Numbered from the stretch's first letter, positions 38,680 to 50,280 are shown. The stretch: DNA of 64,000 nt from Psychrobacter sp. (GCA_018260445.1 JAGLBE010000005.1:1-64000); one strand, 5' to 3'. Translations and numbers: made by a program. Notes: a model not told the origin generated them from the sequence alone.

Positions 38680-39112
38680 CTAGCAATAATATAGAGGTAA
38701 TATAGATATAGATATTGAAATAGATATAGAAATAGATATCCACAAAATTTAAGGGGGTAAAAAAGCTATATTGCCATTGACTAACAGGACTAAATTGTTT
38801 GCCGGCCCCGTTATTATACGCTGATATTAGGACAACAAAAGTAGCGTAAACGTACGATGGCTATTATTTAATGACCTCGACGTCTAACCAACTATTTACT
38901 TAGCCGTCTATCTATTTAGCGGCGTATCTGCTTAGCCGCCTATCTACTTAGCCGCCTAACTCTTTAACTACTCAACAACTATTTAAGAACTTTAATAACT
39001 TTAAGAACTTTAATAACGATGTCATAAATAACGATGTCATAAAGGTCATAAAGGTCATAAAGGCCGAACTTGTGCAAAGATACGAGTTTGCAGGGTTGCA
39101 AGCGACTAGACA
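38680..39112. other. 433-bp gap rich in microduplications
   Basis: Between the TPR gene and the prenyl synthase (both leftward) lie several reiterations: ATAGATATAGA-like (about 38692-38740), TATCTACTTAGCCGCC-like 16-mers (about 38900-38960), TTTAATAACTTTAAGAAC, AACGATGTCATAAAT and AAAGGTCAT (about 38985-39062). No gene is visible. Confidence 0.65.
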
Positions 39113-40225
39113 CTATTTTTGGCGCTGCCATAACCAAGCGGCTAAGGTATTTAGGGGAGTTTGCTGACCATAATACTGGCCAATAGCCGTTGTGGCTTGA
39201 TTAAATAACGATTTAGCATAGTCGTTAGCGCCATCAACGCCCATGAGTTTTACATAAGTTGATTTGTCGAGTTTCTCATCACTGCCCGCCGGTTTGCCTA
39301 GTATATCGGTGCTGGCGGTGACATCCAAAATATCGTCCTGCACCTGAAACGCCAGCCCAATATAGGCGGCAAACTGTTGCAAGAGGGTTAAATCCGGCGT
39401 TGGCTGAACGTCTGAGTCTGTGCCGGTTTCTGCTCCTGCTCTTGTATTGGTTGCGGCACATAGTGCGCCCATAAGCACCGCCGCCTCGATTAAGGCACCG
39501 GTTTTATCACGATGGATGGCCTCAAGCTCGGCTTGGGTAACGTGCTTGTTTTCTGCTTGCAAATCGAGGGCTTGACCAATCACCATCCGCCGTGCACGAG
39601 GACTAAAAATGGTTAACAAGTCACAAGACGTCGGCTGGCTAATCGGCGCAAAACCTGAAATGTCGCTCGTTAATACTTCAAACGCCAAGGTTTGCAGCAC
39701 ATCGCCTGCCAATAACGCCGTTGCCTCATCAAAAGCGATATGACAAGTTGGCCGGCCACGGCGCAGGTCATCATCGTCCATACAGGGCATATCATCATGA
39801 ATTAACGAGTAGGCGTGCAGCAACTCGGCGGCCAACATGGCACGGCGGCAGTCATCGTTAACTAGCCTGCTATCCTGAACAAACGCAGCATTACTAGAAA
39901 GCGATGGGAGTGTTAAATCATTAGTGCCTTCGCCAAACTGTTGGTGCTGCTGTACCGTCAAATAGCTACAGGCTACCAATAAGGGGCGGGCACGTTTGCC
40001 TGGCCCGAGCAGCGCATACAAACAGGCGTCATGCAGTAAGGCGGGTAGTCCAGCGCCAGCAAGTAAAGAGGTCATATCCGCTTCTAAGGTCACCGCTACC
40101 TGTTGTCTTAGGCTGGCAAAGTCAGTATCGCTATTGGGTGTTGCTAAAGCTTGAGCGGAGCTGGTCAATCGTGTCATGGTGAATAAAGTCGCCAGTCGGT
40201 TACTAAGGTGATGTTGGTGAGTCAA
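39113..40225 (-). CDS. ispA: polyprenyl (farnesyl) diphosphate synthase
   Basis: Condenses isopentenyl diphosphate with allylic diphosphates, probably giving farnesyl diphosphate for undecaprenyl and ubiquinone synthesis. The 370-residue protein carries GPGKRARPLL, the first Asp-rich motif DDMPCMDDDDLRRG preceded by HAYSLIH, the FQ(V)QDDILD second Asp-rich motif, and KSTYVKLMG. It is longer than E. coli IspA (299), with an N-terminal extension of about 30 residues and inserts near QFGEGTNDLTLPSLSS and NTRAGAETGTDSD. Chain length cannot be decided fully, but the small residue/Cys pattern before DDxxxxD fits short-chain enzymes. Confidence 0.88.
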   Translation of the reverse strand: MTHQHHLSNRLATLFTMTRLTSSAQALATPNSDTDFASLRQQVAVTLEADMTSLLAGAGLPALLHDACLYALLGPGKRARPLLVACSYLTVQQHQQFGEGTNDLTLPSLSSNAAFVQDSRLVNDDCRRAMLAAELLHAYSLIHDDMPCMDDDDLRRGRPTCHIAFDEATALLAGDVLQTLAFEVLTSDISGFAPISQPTSCDLLTIFSPRARRMVIGQALDLQAENKHVTQAELEAIHRDKTGALIEAAVLMGALCAATNTRAGAETGTDSDVQPTPDLTLLQQFAAYIGLAFQVQDDILDVTASTDILGKPAGSDEKLDKSTYVKLMGVDGANDYAKSLFNQATTAIGQYYGQQTPLNTLAAWLWQRQK

Positions 40226-40285
40226 TTAAAGAATAAACGTCAGTCATCGTTATCATTGTTACAATCGTACCAAAGGGTGATTTGT

Positions 40286-40345
40286 AACGTCTATGATAAG
40301 AACGTCTATGATAAGAACGTCTGTTATAAGAACGTCTGTTATAAG
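40286..40345. repeat. four 15-bp tandem copies
   Basis: AACGTCTATGATAAG occurs twice, followed by the variant AACGTCTGTTATAAG twice. The ordered variants resemble those in the arrays at 7500 and 11794. Confidence 0.93.
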
Positions 40346-40570
40346 ATAGTGTAGCACGAAGTGTCGAGAGTAGCTGAATGATAGCGCAATGTTAGGGGTG
40401 TAGACAAAGGGCATTTCATATTACAGCCCCTTCATAGCCCCTTCATAGCCCCTGTATAGCTACACCACAACTATATTATCACCAGGTCACAACAACACGA
40501 CCACGTCACAACAATAATGGCTGTGGTTAGGGATACTCGTTTTCTATGACCTATAAGTCAGGCATTACGC

Positions 40571-40608
40571 TGTGACAGCAAGGGGTGAAATCCCCTACAC
40601 TAGCTTGC
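40571..40608 (+). other. structured segment resembling a decayed riboswitch stem
   Basis: GGGG (40582-40585) pairs with CCCC (40592-40595) around TGAAAT, and outside it GCAA (40578) pairs with TTGC (40605). A CTGTGACAG mini-hairpin precedes it. GGGGTGAAATCCCC resembles the P2 helix of FMN riboswitches, but the other conserved parts are not convincing. No riboflavin gene is adjacent. Confidence 0.3.
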
Positions 40609-40953
40609 GGCAGTGGCTTCGATTACCCCAATTGGCGACATTGATTTGCAAGACATCGAGGCTGGTTGAGGCTGGGTGTTATTAACGCTATACAATAAAT
40701 AGCATAAAACCCGGTGATAAAAAGTAAACTAATAAACGGCTAGTGTGACTGATGTTAGCCAATGCCTTTAGTTTCTATCTTAGACAATAATTTTTTACCG
40801 CAGGCATATTTGGTGTGGCAGGTTGTGATGAGGGTTTATCATCATCGCTTACTAGCCAAAATAATACGACGTCTGGCTTTAATGCGCCACAATGCATTTA
40901 AGGCTATTAAACAAAGTGTGTAAAATAAGTGTGACAATAATAAGGAGCTCAAC

Positions 40954-43113
40954 ATGATATACCAAGGCAACCGAATTACGGTAACAATGGACGATGACCA
41001 TATCGTCAACTTCCGCTTTGATGCCGTAGAGGAAAGTGTCAATAAATTTGACGCCGAGACCAATAAGCAGTTTGACGAGGCAGTGAGCGCCCTTGAAAAC
41101 GCTGCTGAGGTAAAAGGGTTGATAGTGACCTCAAGCAAAGGCGTGTTTATTGCCGGTGCGGACATCACTGAGTTTGTTGGCCATTTTAATAAAGACGCTG
41201 CTGAGATTGAGCAGTGGATTTTGGACATCAACGCCGTCTTTAACCGTTTTGAAGACCTGCCTTTTCCAAAGGTTGCGGCCATTAATGGGGCGGCGCTAGG
41301 TGGTGGTTGCGAGATGACGCTGGTGTGTGAGTACCGCGTGATGGGTCAAAATGCGCAAATCGGTTTGCCCGAAACCCAATTAGGCATTTTCCCGGGGTTT
41401 GGCGGCAGTGTGCGCACCCCACGCCTGCTTGGGGTGGATAATGCCCTAGAGCTTATCGCCACCGGTAAAGCGCAAAAGCCAGAAGAGGCCTTAAAATTAG
41501 GCTTGGTCGATGCGGTTGTGGCGCAAGACGATTTGCAAGCCGCTGCCATTGATTTGGTTAAAAAATGTATCGCCGGCGATTTAGATTGGCAAGCCAAGCG
41601 CAAAGAAAAGCTGGTACCTATTAAGCTCAATACCCTTGAGCAAACGATGGCGTTTAGTAGCGCCCGTGCTGCCATTTTTGCCAAGGCGCATCCTAAGCAG
41701 TATCCTGCCGTAGCGATTGCAATTGAAACGATTGAAAAGCACGTGAACTTAGACCGTGATGCAGCGCTTAAAATCGAAGCCGCAGGTTTTGCCAAAGCCG
41801 CTAAAACGCCACAAGCAGCAAGCTTAGTCGGCCTGTTTTTAAACGACCAAGCGGTGAAAAAATTAGCCAAACAGCACAGCAAAAAAGCGCATGATATTAC
41901 TGAGGCTGCGGTACTTGGCGCAGGGATTATGGGCGGCGGTATTGCCTATCAAGCCGCGTCTAAAGGCTTGCCAATTATCATGAAAGACATTAAGGCTGAG
42001 CAATTGGACTTGGGTATGGGCGAGGCGAGCAAAATTTTAGCCAAGCAAGTTGAGCGTCAAAAGATGAGCGCAGCAGAAATGGGGGAAACCTTAAGCCGCA
42101 TCCGTCCCACGCTTAACTATGGCGACTTTGGCGATACCGACATTGTGATTGAAGCGGTGGTTGAAAATCCAAAGGTTAAGCATGCGGTATTAAAAGAAGT
42201 GGAGGGCTTGGTTAAAGACAACGCTATTTTAGCCTCGAATACCTCTACCATTTCTATTACCTACCTAGCCACGGTGCTTGAACGTCCTGAAAACTTTGTC
42301 GGTATGCACTTTTTCAACCCTGTGCACCGTATGCCGTTGGTAGAAGTAATTCGTGGCGAAAAGTCATCAGACGAAGCCATTGCCACCACCGTTGCCCTAG
42401 CCTCAAAAATGGGCAAAGTGCCGGTTGTGGTCAACGATTGCCCCGGCTTTTTGGTCAACCGTGTGTTGTTCCCCTACTTTGGTGCATTTGACTTGCTATT
42501 GAAGCAAGGTGCTGATTTTGTCCAGGTGGATAAAGTGATGGAGAAATTTGGCTGGCCGATGGGCCCTGCGTATCTAATCGACGTGGTTGGCTTGGATACT
42601 GGCGTTCACGGTGCCGATATTATGGCCGAAGGGTTTCCAGACCGGATGAAGCCCGATTATAAAGGCGGCATCAAGCGTTTGTTTGAGGCCAACCGCTTGG
42701 GTCAAAAAAATGGCGTTGGTTTCTATAAGTATGAACTAGACAATCGTGGCCGCTCACAAAAAACTGCCGATGAGGCGACTTACGAGCTGTTAAAAGACAC
42801 CACCGATAGAGACAAGCAAGAGTTTGCTGACCAAGTGATTATCGACCGGATGATGCTGGCCTTTTGTAATGAAACAGTGCGCTGCTTAGAGGACAATATT
42901 GTCTCGACGCCTGCTGAAGCCGATATGGCGATGATTATGGGGGTTGGTTTCCCGCCGTTTCGTGGTGGCCCATGTCGTTATATCGACCAACTAGGTCTGG
43001 ATAACTATCTTGCCCTATGCGAGCAATATGCCCCACTGGGTAAAGCCTATGCAGCGCCACAAAAAATCCGTGAAATGGCTGCCGCTGGCGACACCTTTTA
43101 TCCACAAGCCTAG
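40954..43113 (+). CDS. fadB: fatty acid oxidation complex alpha subunit
   Basis: Enoyl-CoA hydratase/isomerase and 3-hydroxyacyl-CoA dehydrogenase of beta-oxidation. The 719-residue protein has the crotonase domain (about 1-190; [15 protein letters not shown], oxyanion-hole [22 protein letters not shown]) and the NAD-dependent dehydrogenase domain with [34 protein letters not shown] and [26 protein letters not shown] precedes the ATG. fadA follows after 180 bp in the same direction, making the usual fadBA pair. Confidence 0.97.
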   Translation: MIYQGNRITVTMDDDHIVNFRFDAVEESVNKFDAETNKQFDEAVSALENAAEVKGLIVTSSKGVFIAGADITEFVGHFNKDAAEIEQWILDINAVFNRFEDLPFPKVAAINGAALGGGCEMTLVCEYRVMGQNAQIGLPETQLGIFPGFGGSVRTPRLLGVDNALELIATGKAQKPEEALKLGLVDAVVAQDDLQAAAIDLVKKCIAGDLDWQAKRKEKLVPIKLNTLEQTMAFSSARAAIFAKAHPKQYPAVAIAIETIEKHVNLDRDAALKIEAAGFAKAAKTPQAASLVGLFLNDQAVKKLAKQHSKKAHDITEAAVLGAGIMGGGIAYQAASKGLPIIMKDIKAEQLDLGMGEASKILAKQVERQKMSAAEMGETLSRIRPTLNYGDFGDTDIVIEAVVENPKVKHAVLKEVEGLVKDNAILASNTSTISITYLATVLERPENFVGMHFFNPVHRMPLVEVIRGEKSSDEAIATTVALASKMGKVPVVVNDCPGFLVNRVLFPYFGAFDLLLKQGADFVQVDKVMEKFGWPMGPAYLIDVVGLDTGVHGADIMAEGFPDRMKPDYKGGIKRLFEANRLGQKNGVGFYKYELDNRGRSQKTADEATYELLKDTTDRDKQEFADQVIIDRMMLAFCNETVRCLEDNIVSTPAEADMAMIMGVGFPPFRGGPCRYIDQLGLDNYLALCEQYAPLGKAYAAPQKIREMAAAGDTFYPQA

Positions 43114-43150
43114 TTCATTGACGGTTTGACCACTTAATATACGGGTCTAT

Positions 43151-43190
43151 GCTATTTAAATCTAGCTATTTAAAACCTAGCTATTTAAAA
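43151..43190. repeat. three imperfect copies of GCTATTTAAA between fadB and fadA
   Basis: GCTATTTAAA with TCTA or ACCTA joints occurs three times at 13- and 16-base spacing. It lies in the fadB-fadA gap. Confidence 0.75.
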
Positions 43191-43212
43191 CATGGCTATC
43201 TATATCATTTAG

Positions 43213-44466
<1,254 letters not shown>

Positions 44467-44571
44467 GGCAGATTAATGACAAGTTAATGTTAGATGACTG
44501 ACAGGTTAATAGCAGATTAATAGCATAGGCTTTTGTCGCATCTGTTTATCATGTTGTAATACTAGGTTGAA

Positions 44572-44611
44572 AAAACAACCCCTCTAGCGTAATGTTAGAG
44601 GGGTTGTTTTA
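44572..44611 (+). terminator. rho-independent terminator after fadA
   Basis: CAACCCCTCTA / TAGAGGGGTTG forms an 11-bp perfect stem with a nine-base loop, followed by TTTTA. The preceding A-run gives it some bidirectional character. Confidence 0.92.
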
Positions 44612-44639
44612 TGGCTGCGGTTTTTATAAGGAGGGGTGT

Positions 44640-45215
44640 ATGACAGACAACGTTAACGTTAACGATAACGACAATGCTAAAGATATAGATAAAGATAAAA
44701 CTATGCCTGTTGCTACCGCCAGTGATGATGATAGCGATGGCGATAATGGTATGAATAGCGATGGCCATATGAGTAGCGATAAAAACTCAAATCCCCTTAG
44801 CAAAACCCGAAAACGCCGCGCTCAAAAGCAGCCGCAAAAGCGTCCTCAGGCGTTTGCCAAATTGGCGCTTATCTCGCTGATAGGGGCGGGCATTGCCTTA
44901 CTCGCCAATAGCAAGGCTGTGAGCGATTCCCTAGCAGACAAAGCGCAGCAAGACCAACTACAACCGCAGCTGCTTGTCGGCAGCGTCAGCAAAACCTTAG
45001 AACAATTTAGCTTTACCACCACGCAGGGCGTGCAGTACCATGTCAATGACCCCAGCAATATCGTCGATAAACTGGCAAAACAGCGGGGCATACATCAACC
45101 GCTTTACACCCTAGAGCGCGTGCGCCTAAAAGGTCTGATCAGTCAACCGGGCAACTATGGGCATATGGGCTATTATGAGCGCCAGTTAACCGTGACTGGA
45201 TTGGATGACAAGTGA
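44640..45215 (+). CDS. hypothetical membrane-anchored protein with acidic N-terminus
   Basis: A 191-residue protein I do not recognise. Residues 1-50 are strongly acidic and low in complexity (Asp/Asn repeats), 55-70 strongly basic (KTRKRRAQKQPQKRPQ), 72-90 form one transmembrane helix (AFAKLALISLIGAGIALLA), and 100-191 form a soluble domain with FTTTQGVQYHVNDPSNIVDKL. The basic stretch before the helix suggests the N-terminus is cytoplasmic and the C-terminal domain periplasmic. The ATG at 44640 has a very good AAGGAGG site. It follows the fadA terminator and is followed by a hydrolase gene after 180 bp. Confidence 0.7.
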   Translation: MTDNVNVNDNDNAKDIDKDKTMPVATASDDDSDGDNGMNSDGHMSSDKNSNPLSKTRKRRAQKQPQKRPQAFAKLALISLIGAGIALLANSKAVSDSLADKAQQDQLQPQLLVGSVSKTLEQFSFTTTQGVQYHVNDPSNIVDKLAKQRGIHQPLYTLERVRLKGLISQPGNYGHMGYYERQLTVTGLDDK

Positions 45216-45395
45216 TTGACGGATAATATAGCGGTAGCTATTGCCAATTTGAAAAAAGCAATGCATCAATACATCAACGCAGGTTGATATCGAGGAGCCA
45301 GCCCCAACAAGCTTAAACCCTTATAGAAACAATTATAGAAACAATTATAGAAGCAATCGCCATTTTTACTTTACCATCAACACAAGGAGTGTGTT

Positions 45396-45971
45396 ATGTC
45401 AACCATCACCACCGATACCACCTATCGCATCAGCCGCGATAACTGTCAAGCCTTGCTAATCGACATGCAAGAAAAACTCACCCCGCATATCTATCGCTAT
45501 AAAAAAATCACCACAAAAAATGTTACCTTGATTCAAGGTTTGCAGCAGCTTGGCGTGCCTATTTTGGTCAATGAGCAATATACTAAGGGGCTAGGGAGCA
45601 CCCTTGCCGATATTACCGCCGTATTGGATGCCACAACCTCTAAAACCATCGAAAAGGTGACGTTTAGTGCTTGTGATAACGCCGAAACTTGGAACCATCT
45701 GGCACAGCAAAACCGCACCGCCATTTTGGTATTTGGCATAGAAACCCATGTCTGTATTTTGCAAACGGTGCTCGATTTGCTCGATAACGGCATGCAGCCT
45801 GTGCTCATTGCTGATGCAACAGGGTCACGTAATGCCTATGACCGCCGCCAAGCCATCCGCCGCATGCGCCGAGCAGGGGCAGTCATTACCACCACCGAGG
45901 CGATTTTGTTTGAGCTATGCCGCACCAGCGAAGACCCAGCGTTTAAAGCGATTAGTGCGTTGGTTAAGTAG
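45396..45971 (+). CDS. isochorismatase-family cysteine hydrolase
   Basis: A 191-residue cysteine hydrolase of the isochorismatase/nicotinamidase superfamily. The catalytic triad is visible as Asp23 (LLIDMQEKL), Lys87 (IEKVTFSAC) and Cys120 (VFGIETHVCILQT). Family members hydrolyse isochorismate, nicotinamide, N-carbamoyl compounds or are of unknown activity, and nothing here decides among them. AAGGAGTGTGTT precedes the ATG. It ends at a terminator (46030), so it is not part of the pot operon. Confidence 0.88.
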   Translation: MSTITTDTTYRISRDNCQALLIDMQEKLTPHIYRYKKITTKNVTLIQGLQQLGVPILVNEQYTKGLGSTLADITAVLDATTSKTIEKVTFSACDNAETWNHLAQQNRTAILVFGIETHVCILQTVLDLLDNGMQPVLIADATGSRNAYDRRQAIRRMRRAGAVITTTEAILFELCRTSEDPAFKAISALVK

Positions 45972-46029
45972 TACGACGGTTGGGTTACCTATCCATGCTA
46001 TCCATGTGTCAGTGCCTTTCAAGAATTTT

Positions 46030-46059
46030 GCCAGATTTAAAAAATTTGGCATTTTTTTA
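46030..46059 (+). terminator. rho-independent terminator after the isochorismatase-like gene
   Basis: GCCAGATTT / AAATTTGGC with a three-A loop (one G-T pair), followed by A and seven T. It separates this gene from potA. Confidence 0.9.
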
Positions 46060-46193
46060 TTATTCACAGTATTGGTTTTCTTAAAAATGTAAGGTACGAT
46101 AATTGTATATGCTGATTCTAAATGTTCATTTTAGATGTTCATACGACATTGTCATTTGTTACTGCCATTTTAACCTTGCTATGAGACTGCCCT

Positions 46194-47351
46194 ATGTTGA
46201 TACATGATGCCTCACCCGCAGACCAAGATGCCCTGCCTGAACAGTCTGCAAAGCAGTCCTTGCTGCGTATTCGTGGTCTCAATAAATCCTATGGTCAAAC
46301 CCAGATTTTAAAAAACATCGACTTAGATATTTATGATGGCGAGTTTTTGACCTTACTTGGTCCCTCAGGCTGTGGTAAAACCACGCTGCTGCGTCTCATC
46401 GGCGGTTTTGAGATGCCAACTCAAGGGACGCTGGAATTAGATGGCGAGGATATCACCGCTTTGCCGGCAGAAAAACGGCCGATTAACACCGTTTTTCAGC
46501 AATATGCGCTATTTCCACATATGACGGTGTTTGACAATATTGCCTATGGCCTTAAACTTAAAAAATTACCCAAAGCTGAGATTAAAACCCGAGTACAAGA
46601 GGCATTAGCCATGGTGCAGCTTGAGCACATCATGCATCGGCGTACCCAGGACTTATCCGGCGGGCAGCAGCAGCGGGTGGCCATGGCCCGAGCCGTGGTC
46701 AATCGCCCAAAAATGTTGTTGCTCGATGAGCCGCTATCGGCGTTAGATGCCAAGATGCGGGTGCAAATGCAGTCTGAGCTCAAACGTTTACAACGTGAGC
46801 TTGGCATCACCTTTGTGTTTGTAACCCACGACCAAGAAGAAGCGCTATCCATGTCCGATAGAATTGCAGTGATGCGCGCCGGGGAGTTTCAACAAATAGA
46901 CACCCCCATTGGCATTTATGAGACGCCGGCAAATCTGTTTACGGCGAGCTTTATCGGTGATACCAACTTATTTAAAGCGCAAGTGCTTGAGGTCGATGAG
47001 CGTACCATTAAGGTTGAGGTCAAAGAGCAGGCACAAGGCTATATTCCCATTCGCCATTTGCCGCATCCTAAATTTGCGGTACAAGTTGGGCAAACGATAA
47101 ACCTATTGCTGCGCCCAGAGGACATTCGCGTCTACTATCTCGACGAGGGGCGCGAAGGGTTGGTCGGTCACGTGATTGATAGTGCCTATAAAGGCAGTAC
47201 CCTTGATTCAGTGATTCAGTTGCAAAATGGCAACGTGGTCAAAGCATCTGAATACTTTAATGAAGATGACCCCAATTTTAACTACAAACTTGGTCAAGAG
47301 GTGCGCGTTGACTGGGTAGATGGCTGGGAGTGGATATTACCTGATGAATAA
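46194..47351 (+). CDS. potA: spermidine/putrescine ABC transporter ATP-binding protein
   Basis: ATPase of the polyamine importer PotABCD. The 385-residue protein has Walker A GPSGCGKT at 56-63, the signature LSGGQQQR at 154-161, Walker B LLLDEP at 175-180, the H-loop VTHDQEEAL, and a C-terminal TOBE-like regulatory domain (about 300-385). It overlaps potB by eight bases at the ATGAATAA junction, showing tight coupling. It starts potABCD. Confidence 0.95.
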   Translation: MLIHDASPADQDALPEQSAKQSLLRIRGLNKSYGQTQILKNIDLDIYDGEFLTLLGPSGCGKTTLLRLIGGFEMPTQGTLELDGEDITALPAEKRPINTVFQQYALFPHMTVFDNIAYGLKLKKLPKAEIKTRVQEALAMVQLEHIMHRRTQDLSGGQQQRVAMARAVVNRPKMLLLDEPLSALDAKMRVQMQSELKRLQRELGITFVFVTHDQEEALSMSDRIAVMRAGEFQQIDTPIGIYETPANLFTASFIGDTNLFKAQVLEVDERTIKVEVKEQAQGYIPIRHLPHPKFAVQVGQTINLLLRPEDIRVYYLDEGREGLVGHVIDSAYKGSTLDSVIQLQNGNVVKASEYFNEDDPNFNYKLGQEVRVDWVDGWEWILPDE

Positions 47352-48276
47352 ACCAACCTCACCCAGCGCTGTGCCCAATAATCCTGTATCAAAACAGCCT
47401 GCTGCCAAAACGCATGATAATAGCCGCACCTTTCAGCGTGTCACGGTGTTTGTGATATGGGCATGGCTGATTATTTTTGCGCTACTTCCCAATCTGTTGG
47501 TAGTACTGGCAAGCTTTTTAACCCGTGATGAAGACACCTTTATTGCAGCGCCGGTCACGCTAGCCAATTATTTACGCTTTGTCGACCCACTGTATATCAA
47601 GGTGTTTTTGCACTCGCTGAGTATGGCGTCTATCACTACTATCATTTGCCTAGTGCTCGGCTATCCCTTTGCGTGGCTGGTTAGCCGCAGCGCAAAAAAA
47701 TGGCAATCTTTTTTAATGTTATTGCTAATTATTCCTTTTTGGACAAACTCTTTAGTGCGCCTATATGCCGTCAAATTAATGATGGCCGCCAACGGCTTGT
47801 TAAGCTCGGCATTGATTGCGATGGGTATTATTAACGAGCCTTTACAAATTTTGTATACCCAAAAGGCGGTCATCGGCGGTTTAGTGTATCTGTTATTTCC
47901 GTTTATGGTGTTGCCCTTATATGCGGTATTTACCGACTTACGCGACGATTTTGTCTTAGCCTCTAAGGATTTGGGCGCCAACAACTATCAGACGTTTTGG
48001 CATGTGATATTACCCCTGACCACACCCGGCATTATATCTGGGGTGCTTCTGGTTTTATTGCCGGCGATGGGCATGTTTTATGTGGCAGACATTTTAGGTG
48101 GCTCGCGTAATCTGCTGGTCGGCAACATCATCAAATCGCAATTTTTAGATGCCAGAGATTGGCCTTTTGGCGCTGCTGCCAGTGTGCTACTCACCTTGAC
48201 AATGGCAGTATTGATAGCCGCCTATTATGCCAGTCGTAAGCGCATTGGTAAAACTGATTATAACGAAGTGGCCTAG
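47344..48276 (+). CDS. potB: spermidine/putrescine ABC transporter permease PotB
   Basis: Inner-membrane permease with about six helices. The 310-residue protein carries the permease signature for contact with the ATPase, [22 protein letters not shown]. The N-terminal 30 residues are polar. I choose the ATG at 47344, which overlaps the end of potA; an in-frame ATG at 47320 would add eight residues. potC follows after 9 bp. Confidence 0.94.
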   Translation: MNKPTSPSAVPNNPVSKQPAAKTHDNSRTFQRVTVFVIWAWLIIFALLPNLLVVLASFLTRDEDTFIAAPVTLANYLRFVDPLYIKVFLHSLSMASITTIICLVLGYPFAWLVSRSAKKWQSFLMLLLIIPFWTNSLVRLYAVKLMMAANGLLSSALIAMGIINEPLQILYTQKAVIGGLVYLLFPFMVLPLYAVFTDLRDDFVLASKDLGANNYQTFWHVILPLTTPGIISGVLLVLLPAMGMFYVADILGGSRNLLVGNIIKSQFLDARDWPFGAAASVLLTLTMAVLIAAYYASRKRIGKTDYNEVA

Positions 48277-48285
48277 GGGAGTCGT

Positions 48286-49062
48286 ATGCGTCGTTCATTA
48301 AAATGGCTGTCTCGTATATATTTAGCCACTCTGTATTGCATCATGTTCGCACCCATAGTGGTGATGGTGGTGTTTTCGTTTAACGCCTCAAGTTTGGGCT
48401 ATCGCTGGGAGGGGTTTAGTCTCAATTGGTACCATGAGCTGTTTGCGAATGCAGCGATGGTACAAGCCGCCATCAACTCGGTTATTTTGGCGGTGGTGGC
48501 GGCGACGGTGACCACGGTGATTGGCGGCCTAACCGCATTGTCTTTTCAACGTTACGATTTTAAGGGTAAAAGCTTGCTACAAAGCTTGCTGTTTGTGTTG
48601 ATGATGTCGCCTGAAATCGTGCTGGCCATCTCGTTACTGGCGCTGTTTTTAATCATCGGGGTGCAACTTGGGTTTGTCACCTTATTGCTGGCACACATTA
48701 CGTTTTGCCTACCCTTTGTGGTCATTACGGTGTCGGCACGCTTGGCAAGTTTGGACGATAATGTGCTTGAGGCGGCGCGCGATTTAGGCGCTAGCGAATT
48801 TACCATGATTCGAACCGTGCTGGTGCCCATTATTCTACCGGCGGTGTTGGCAGGGTGGGTGTTGGCGTTTACCTTGTCACTGGATGATGTGGTGGTGTCT
48901 ACCTTTAATACTGGTGCCAATTTTGAGATTTTACCATTACAAATTTACTCGATGGTACGGGTGGGGGTAAAGCCGGAAGTCAACGCTGTGGGCACTATTT
49001 TATTGGCCATATCCTTAGCCGGACTAATTATTTCTCAATTACTACTGCTCAAAAAGCGTTAA
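48286..49062 (+). CDS. potC: spermidine/putrescine ABC transporter permease PotC
   Basis: Second permease of the importer. The 258-residue protein has about six helices, and the signature DLGASEFTMIRTVLVPIILPAVLAG. SLDDVVVSTFN is also typical of PotC/PotI. GGGGAGTCGT precedes the ATG, and potD follows after 9 bp. Confidence 0.95.
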   Translation: MRRSLKWLSRIYLATLYCIMFAPIVVMVVFSFNASSLGYRWEGFSLNWYHELFANAAMVQAAINSVILAVVAATVTTVIGGLTALSFQRYDFKGKSLLQSLLFVLMMSPEIVLAISLLALFLIIGVQLGFVTLLLAHITFCLPFVVITVSARLASLDDNVLEAARDLGASEFTMIRTVLVPIILPAVLAGWVLAFTLSLDDVVVSTFNTGANFEILPLQIYSMVRVGVKPEVNAVGTILLAISLAGLIISQLLLLKKR

Positions 49063-49071
49063 GGAGAACTT

Positions 49072-50232
49072 ATGCCCACCGATAAATTTCGCTCACGCCG
49101 CCGTTTTTTGGCCTATAGCGGCAGCTTAGCGACGTTGTCTGCCTTGGGTGCCCTAGGGGTTAGCGGTTGTCAGCAAAGCGGTTCCCCAGACGCTGCATCA
49201 GACACAGCAACCACTGGAGGCGAGGGTGAGCCAGCACCGACGCCAAGCGGCAGTAAAGTGGTAAAGGTGTATAACTGGACCGAATATATCTCAGATAGCG
49301 TGCTCAAGGCATTTACTGCCGAGACGGGTATTGCAGTGAGTTATAGCACCTTTGACTCGAATGAGGCGATGTATGCCAAATTAAAGCTGATGAACAACAG
49401 TGGCGATTATGACGTCGTTTTTCCGGGGACGGACTTTGTCGATAAAATGCGCCAAGGCAATATGCTAGAGCCCATAGACCATAGCCGACTGTCTAACTTT
49501 AAACACCTTAGCCCCACGTTTTTAGACGCCGATTTTGATAAGGGCAATCAGTACAGCGTGCCTTATTTGTGGGGCTCATCCGGTATTGCGCTCAATACCA
49601 AGCGCATTGACAAGGCAGCCATTACCTCTTGGAATGACTTGTGGCGTCCCGAGTATGAAGGCCGGGTGATGCTGATGAACGATTTGCGCGACGTGTTTAC
49701 TATGGCGCTGTTGACCTTAGGCTACCCAGCCGCCACCAAAAACCCTGAGCATATTCAAGCGGCGTATGCCAAGCTAAAAACCCTGATGCCCAATGTTCGC
49801 ACCTTTAATTCGGATGCGCCGCGGATGCCATTTATTGAGGGCGAAACCTATTTGGGATTGGCGTGGAATGGTGAGGTGATTATTGCCCAAGATCAAGGCA
49901 TGCCCGAGCTTGATTTTGTTTATCCGAAAGAGGGCGCCATCATGTGGATGGACAATATGGTCTTCCCAAAAAATGCCAAAAATCTTGACAATGCGTATGC
50001 CTTTGTCGATTTTATTATGCGTCCCGAAAACTCGGCCATTATTAGCGAAGAGATTGGCTATGCGACGCCTAATGAGGCGGCAATAGCCTTATTGCCCCCC
50101 GAAATTGCCAATAAACCCATTATTTATCCCTCAAAAGAGCAGATAGGCCATGCGTTATTTCGAGAAGACGTGGGCGATGTCACCATGGCCTTGTATCAAC
50201 AGTATTGGGATAGATTAAAAGTCGATATGTGA
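49072..50232 (+). CDS. potD: spermidine/putrescine-binding lipoprotein, Tat-type signal
   Basis: Extracytoplasmic polyamine receptor for PotABC. The 386-residue protein has the family's VVKVYNWTEYISDSVLKAF, SGDYDVVFPGTDFVDKM, SVPYLWGSSGIALNTK and AYAFVDFIMRPENSA. The signal region contains the twin-arginine motif SRRRFL at 8-13 followed by a hydrophobic core and a lipobox-like GVSGC, so Cys33 may be lipidated. E. coli PotD uses an ordinary cleaved Sec signal. AAGGAGAACTT precedes the ATG. Putrescine versus spermidine preference is not decidable. Confidence 0.92.
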   Translation: MPTDKFRSRRRFLAYSGSLATLSALGALGVSGCQQSGSPDAASDTATTGGEGEPAPTPSGSKVVKVYNWTEYISDSVLKAFTAETGIAVSYSTFDSNEAMYAKLKLMNNSGDYDVVFPGTDFVDKMRQGNMLEPIDHSRLSNFKHLSPTFLDADFDKGNQYSVPYLWGSSGIALNTKRIDKAAITSWNDLWRPEYEGRVMLMNDLRDVFTMALLTLGYPAATKNPEHIQAAYAKLKTLMPNVRTFNSDAPRMPFIEGETYLGLAWNGEVIIAQDQGMPELDFVYPKEGAIMWMDNMVFPKNAKNLDNAYAFVDFIMRPENSAIISEEIGYATPNEAAIALLPPEIANKPIIYPSKEQIGHALFREDVGDVTMALYQQYWDRLKVDM

Positions 50233-50280
50233 TATATGGGTGATATGCGCCATAACAGAGCTAAAGGCATTCATTAAGTA

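Larger units (their letters stand above)
40226..40953. other. 728-bp intergenic region between ispA and fadB
   Basis: No gene is visible. It contains the 15-bp array (40286-40345), an 11-bp duplication CCCTTCATAGC (about 40431-40462), and the hairpin-forming segment at 40571-40608. The fadB promoter should lie to the right of this. I see no clear FadR- or PsrA-type operator. Confidence 0.6.

Noticed and set aside
39017..39050. Second Pho box from the GTCAT repeats before the prenyl synthase stop
   Set aside because: The GATGTCAT copies are about 15 bp apart, not 11, and belong to a local tandem reiteration at the 3' side of the gene.
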